64,000 nucleotides of DNA from Desulfonema magnum (GTDB lineage Bacteria; Desulfobacterota; Desulfobacteria; Desulfobacterales; 4be13). The notes below the pieces were generated by a model that was not told where the DNA came from, ran no database searches, and saw nothing but the letters and a program-made list of their open reading frames with translations. Position numbers and translations under genes: made by a program. The stretch covers positions 3,741,633-3,805,632 of the forward strand of contig NZ_CP061800.1 of assembly GCF_017377395.1 (NCBI RefSeq), given 5' to 3'. Within the stretch, counting starts at the first letter, position 1. Each line of letters starts with the position of its first letter. Shown one piece after another: positions 63,866 to 64,000 of this stretch.

Positions 63866-64000
63866 CGGCAGATCGAAAAGTTTCCGGGCTGTGTGCGGGA
63901 AAACGAAGAACCCGGCTTTTTTCCGGACGAAGTGTCTCTCCGGCCGGAAAAAGCCGGGTTTTTCCCCTGTCCGTCGTGTCCGCCCTGTTACGGCCCGAAA
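63866..64000. mobile_element. Family R element, cut by window end
   Basis: CGGCAGATCGAAAAGTTTCC with stem GAACCCGGCTTTTTTCC / GGAAAAAGCCGGGTTTTTCC; the right end is outside the window. A remnant of a family G arm (ACCTAACCATAAGCTTTC) precedes it. Confidence 0.75.

Overview
The window looks like chromosome from a large, repeat-rich anaerobic Desulfobacterota genome (Desulfobacterales, Desulfonema-like). This is inference: it rests on a class III PHA synthase (PhaE/PhaC) with phasins, a signal-peptide-bearing periplasmic-type CbiK cobaltochelatase behind a cobalamin riboswitch, methylmalonyl-CoA epimerase, UMF1-type MFS, AF1514-family and PilZ/GAF proteins, and on intergenic space packed with palindromic elements. 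No tRNA, rRNA or CRISPR was recognised.

Layout. 1-1.5 kb: tail of a transposase, then nested miniature elements. 1.5-8.7 kb (minus strand): methylmalonyl-CoA epimerase, aminotransferase, NifU-like protein, GNAT, tgt, then an Mrr nuclease and a BrnT/BrnA toxin-antitoxin pair, then queA with a DUF2065 gene; tgt and queA both serve tRNA queuosine. 8.7-9.99 kb: repeat arrays. 10-21.5 kb: a polyhydroxyalkanoate (PHA) region with four small phasin-like genes, a PhaC-like hydrolase, the regulator phaR, phaE, phaC, a triple-GAF sensor, phaJ and a further coiled-coil protein. 20.1-23.8 kb: two PilZ proteins and one shorter relative, all with a zinc ribbon and the same C-terminal GNVI tail. 24-30.4 kb: repeats, a 31-residue membrane protein, two lipoproteins, a small secreted protein, ssb. 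30.4-32.3 kb: two transposase genes. 32.3-38.1 kb (minus): a B12-riboswitch operon (87-residue protein, cbiK, permease, ATPase, binding protein). 38.9-50.4 kb: hutH, TolC-like porin, MFS, AF1514 protein, lipA, ald, serA, response regulator. 51-57.4 kb: NAD synthesis (nadC, nadA, nadB, nadD) with proA and rsfS. 57.4-64 kb: ISKra4-like remnant, BatE-like TPR/SH3 protein, metallo-beta-lactamase-fold hydrolase, Smr protein, small membrane protein, TPR lipoprotein.

The most unusual content is the non-coding DNA. Several distinct miniature palindromic families are present, and copies of five carry short duplications of their target: R (ends CAGCAGATCGAAAAG, 5-bp duplication), E (CTGTGTACAGGAC, 9 bp), B (GGTAGTCCTGCA, 8 bp), A (CATACGCATCAGG, 10-11 bp), D (ACTCGATGATCAAG, 4 bp) and one copy of G (TAAGTACCTG, 5 bp). 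They insert into one another, so the order of events can be read. One R copy has expanded inside into seven ~98-bp units. Families R, E and G share an inner stem (GAAACCCGGSTTTTT) but have different outer arms. Separately, many intergenic regions carry tandem heptamers (CACTTAA, GGAATTT, GTGATTT, GGGATTT, CAAGTTT); one such tract lies inside the 5' coding end of nadD.

How the genes fit together: the PHA genes would make, coat, regulate and perhaps remobilise storage granules, with phaJ supplying (R)-3-hydroxyacyl-CoA; the B12 operon would acquire corrinoid or metal when cobalamin is low; the 51-57 kb genes make NAD from aspartate.
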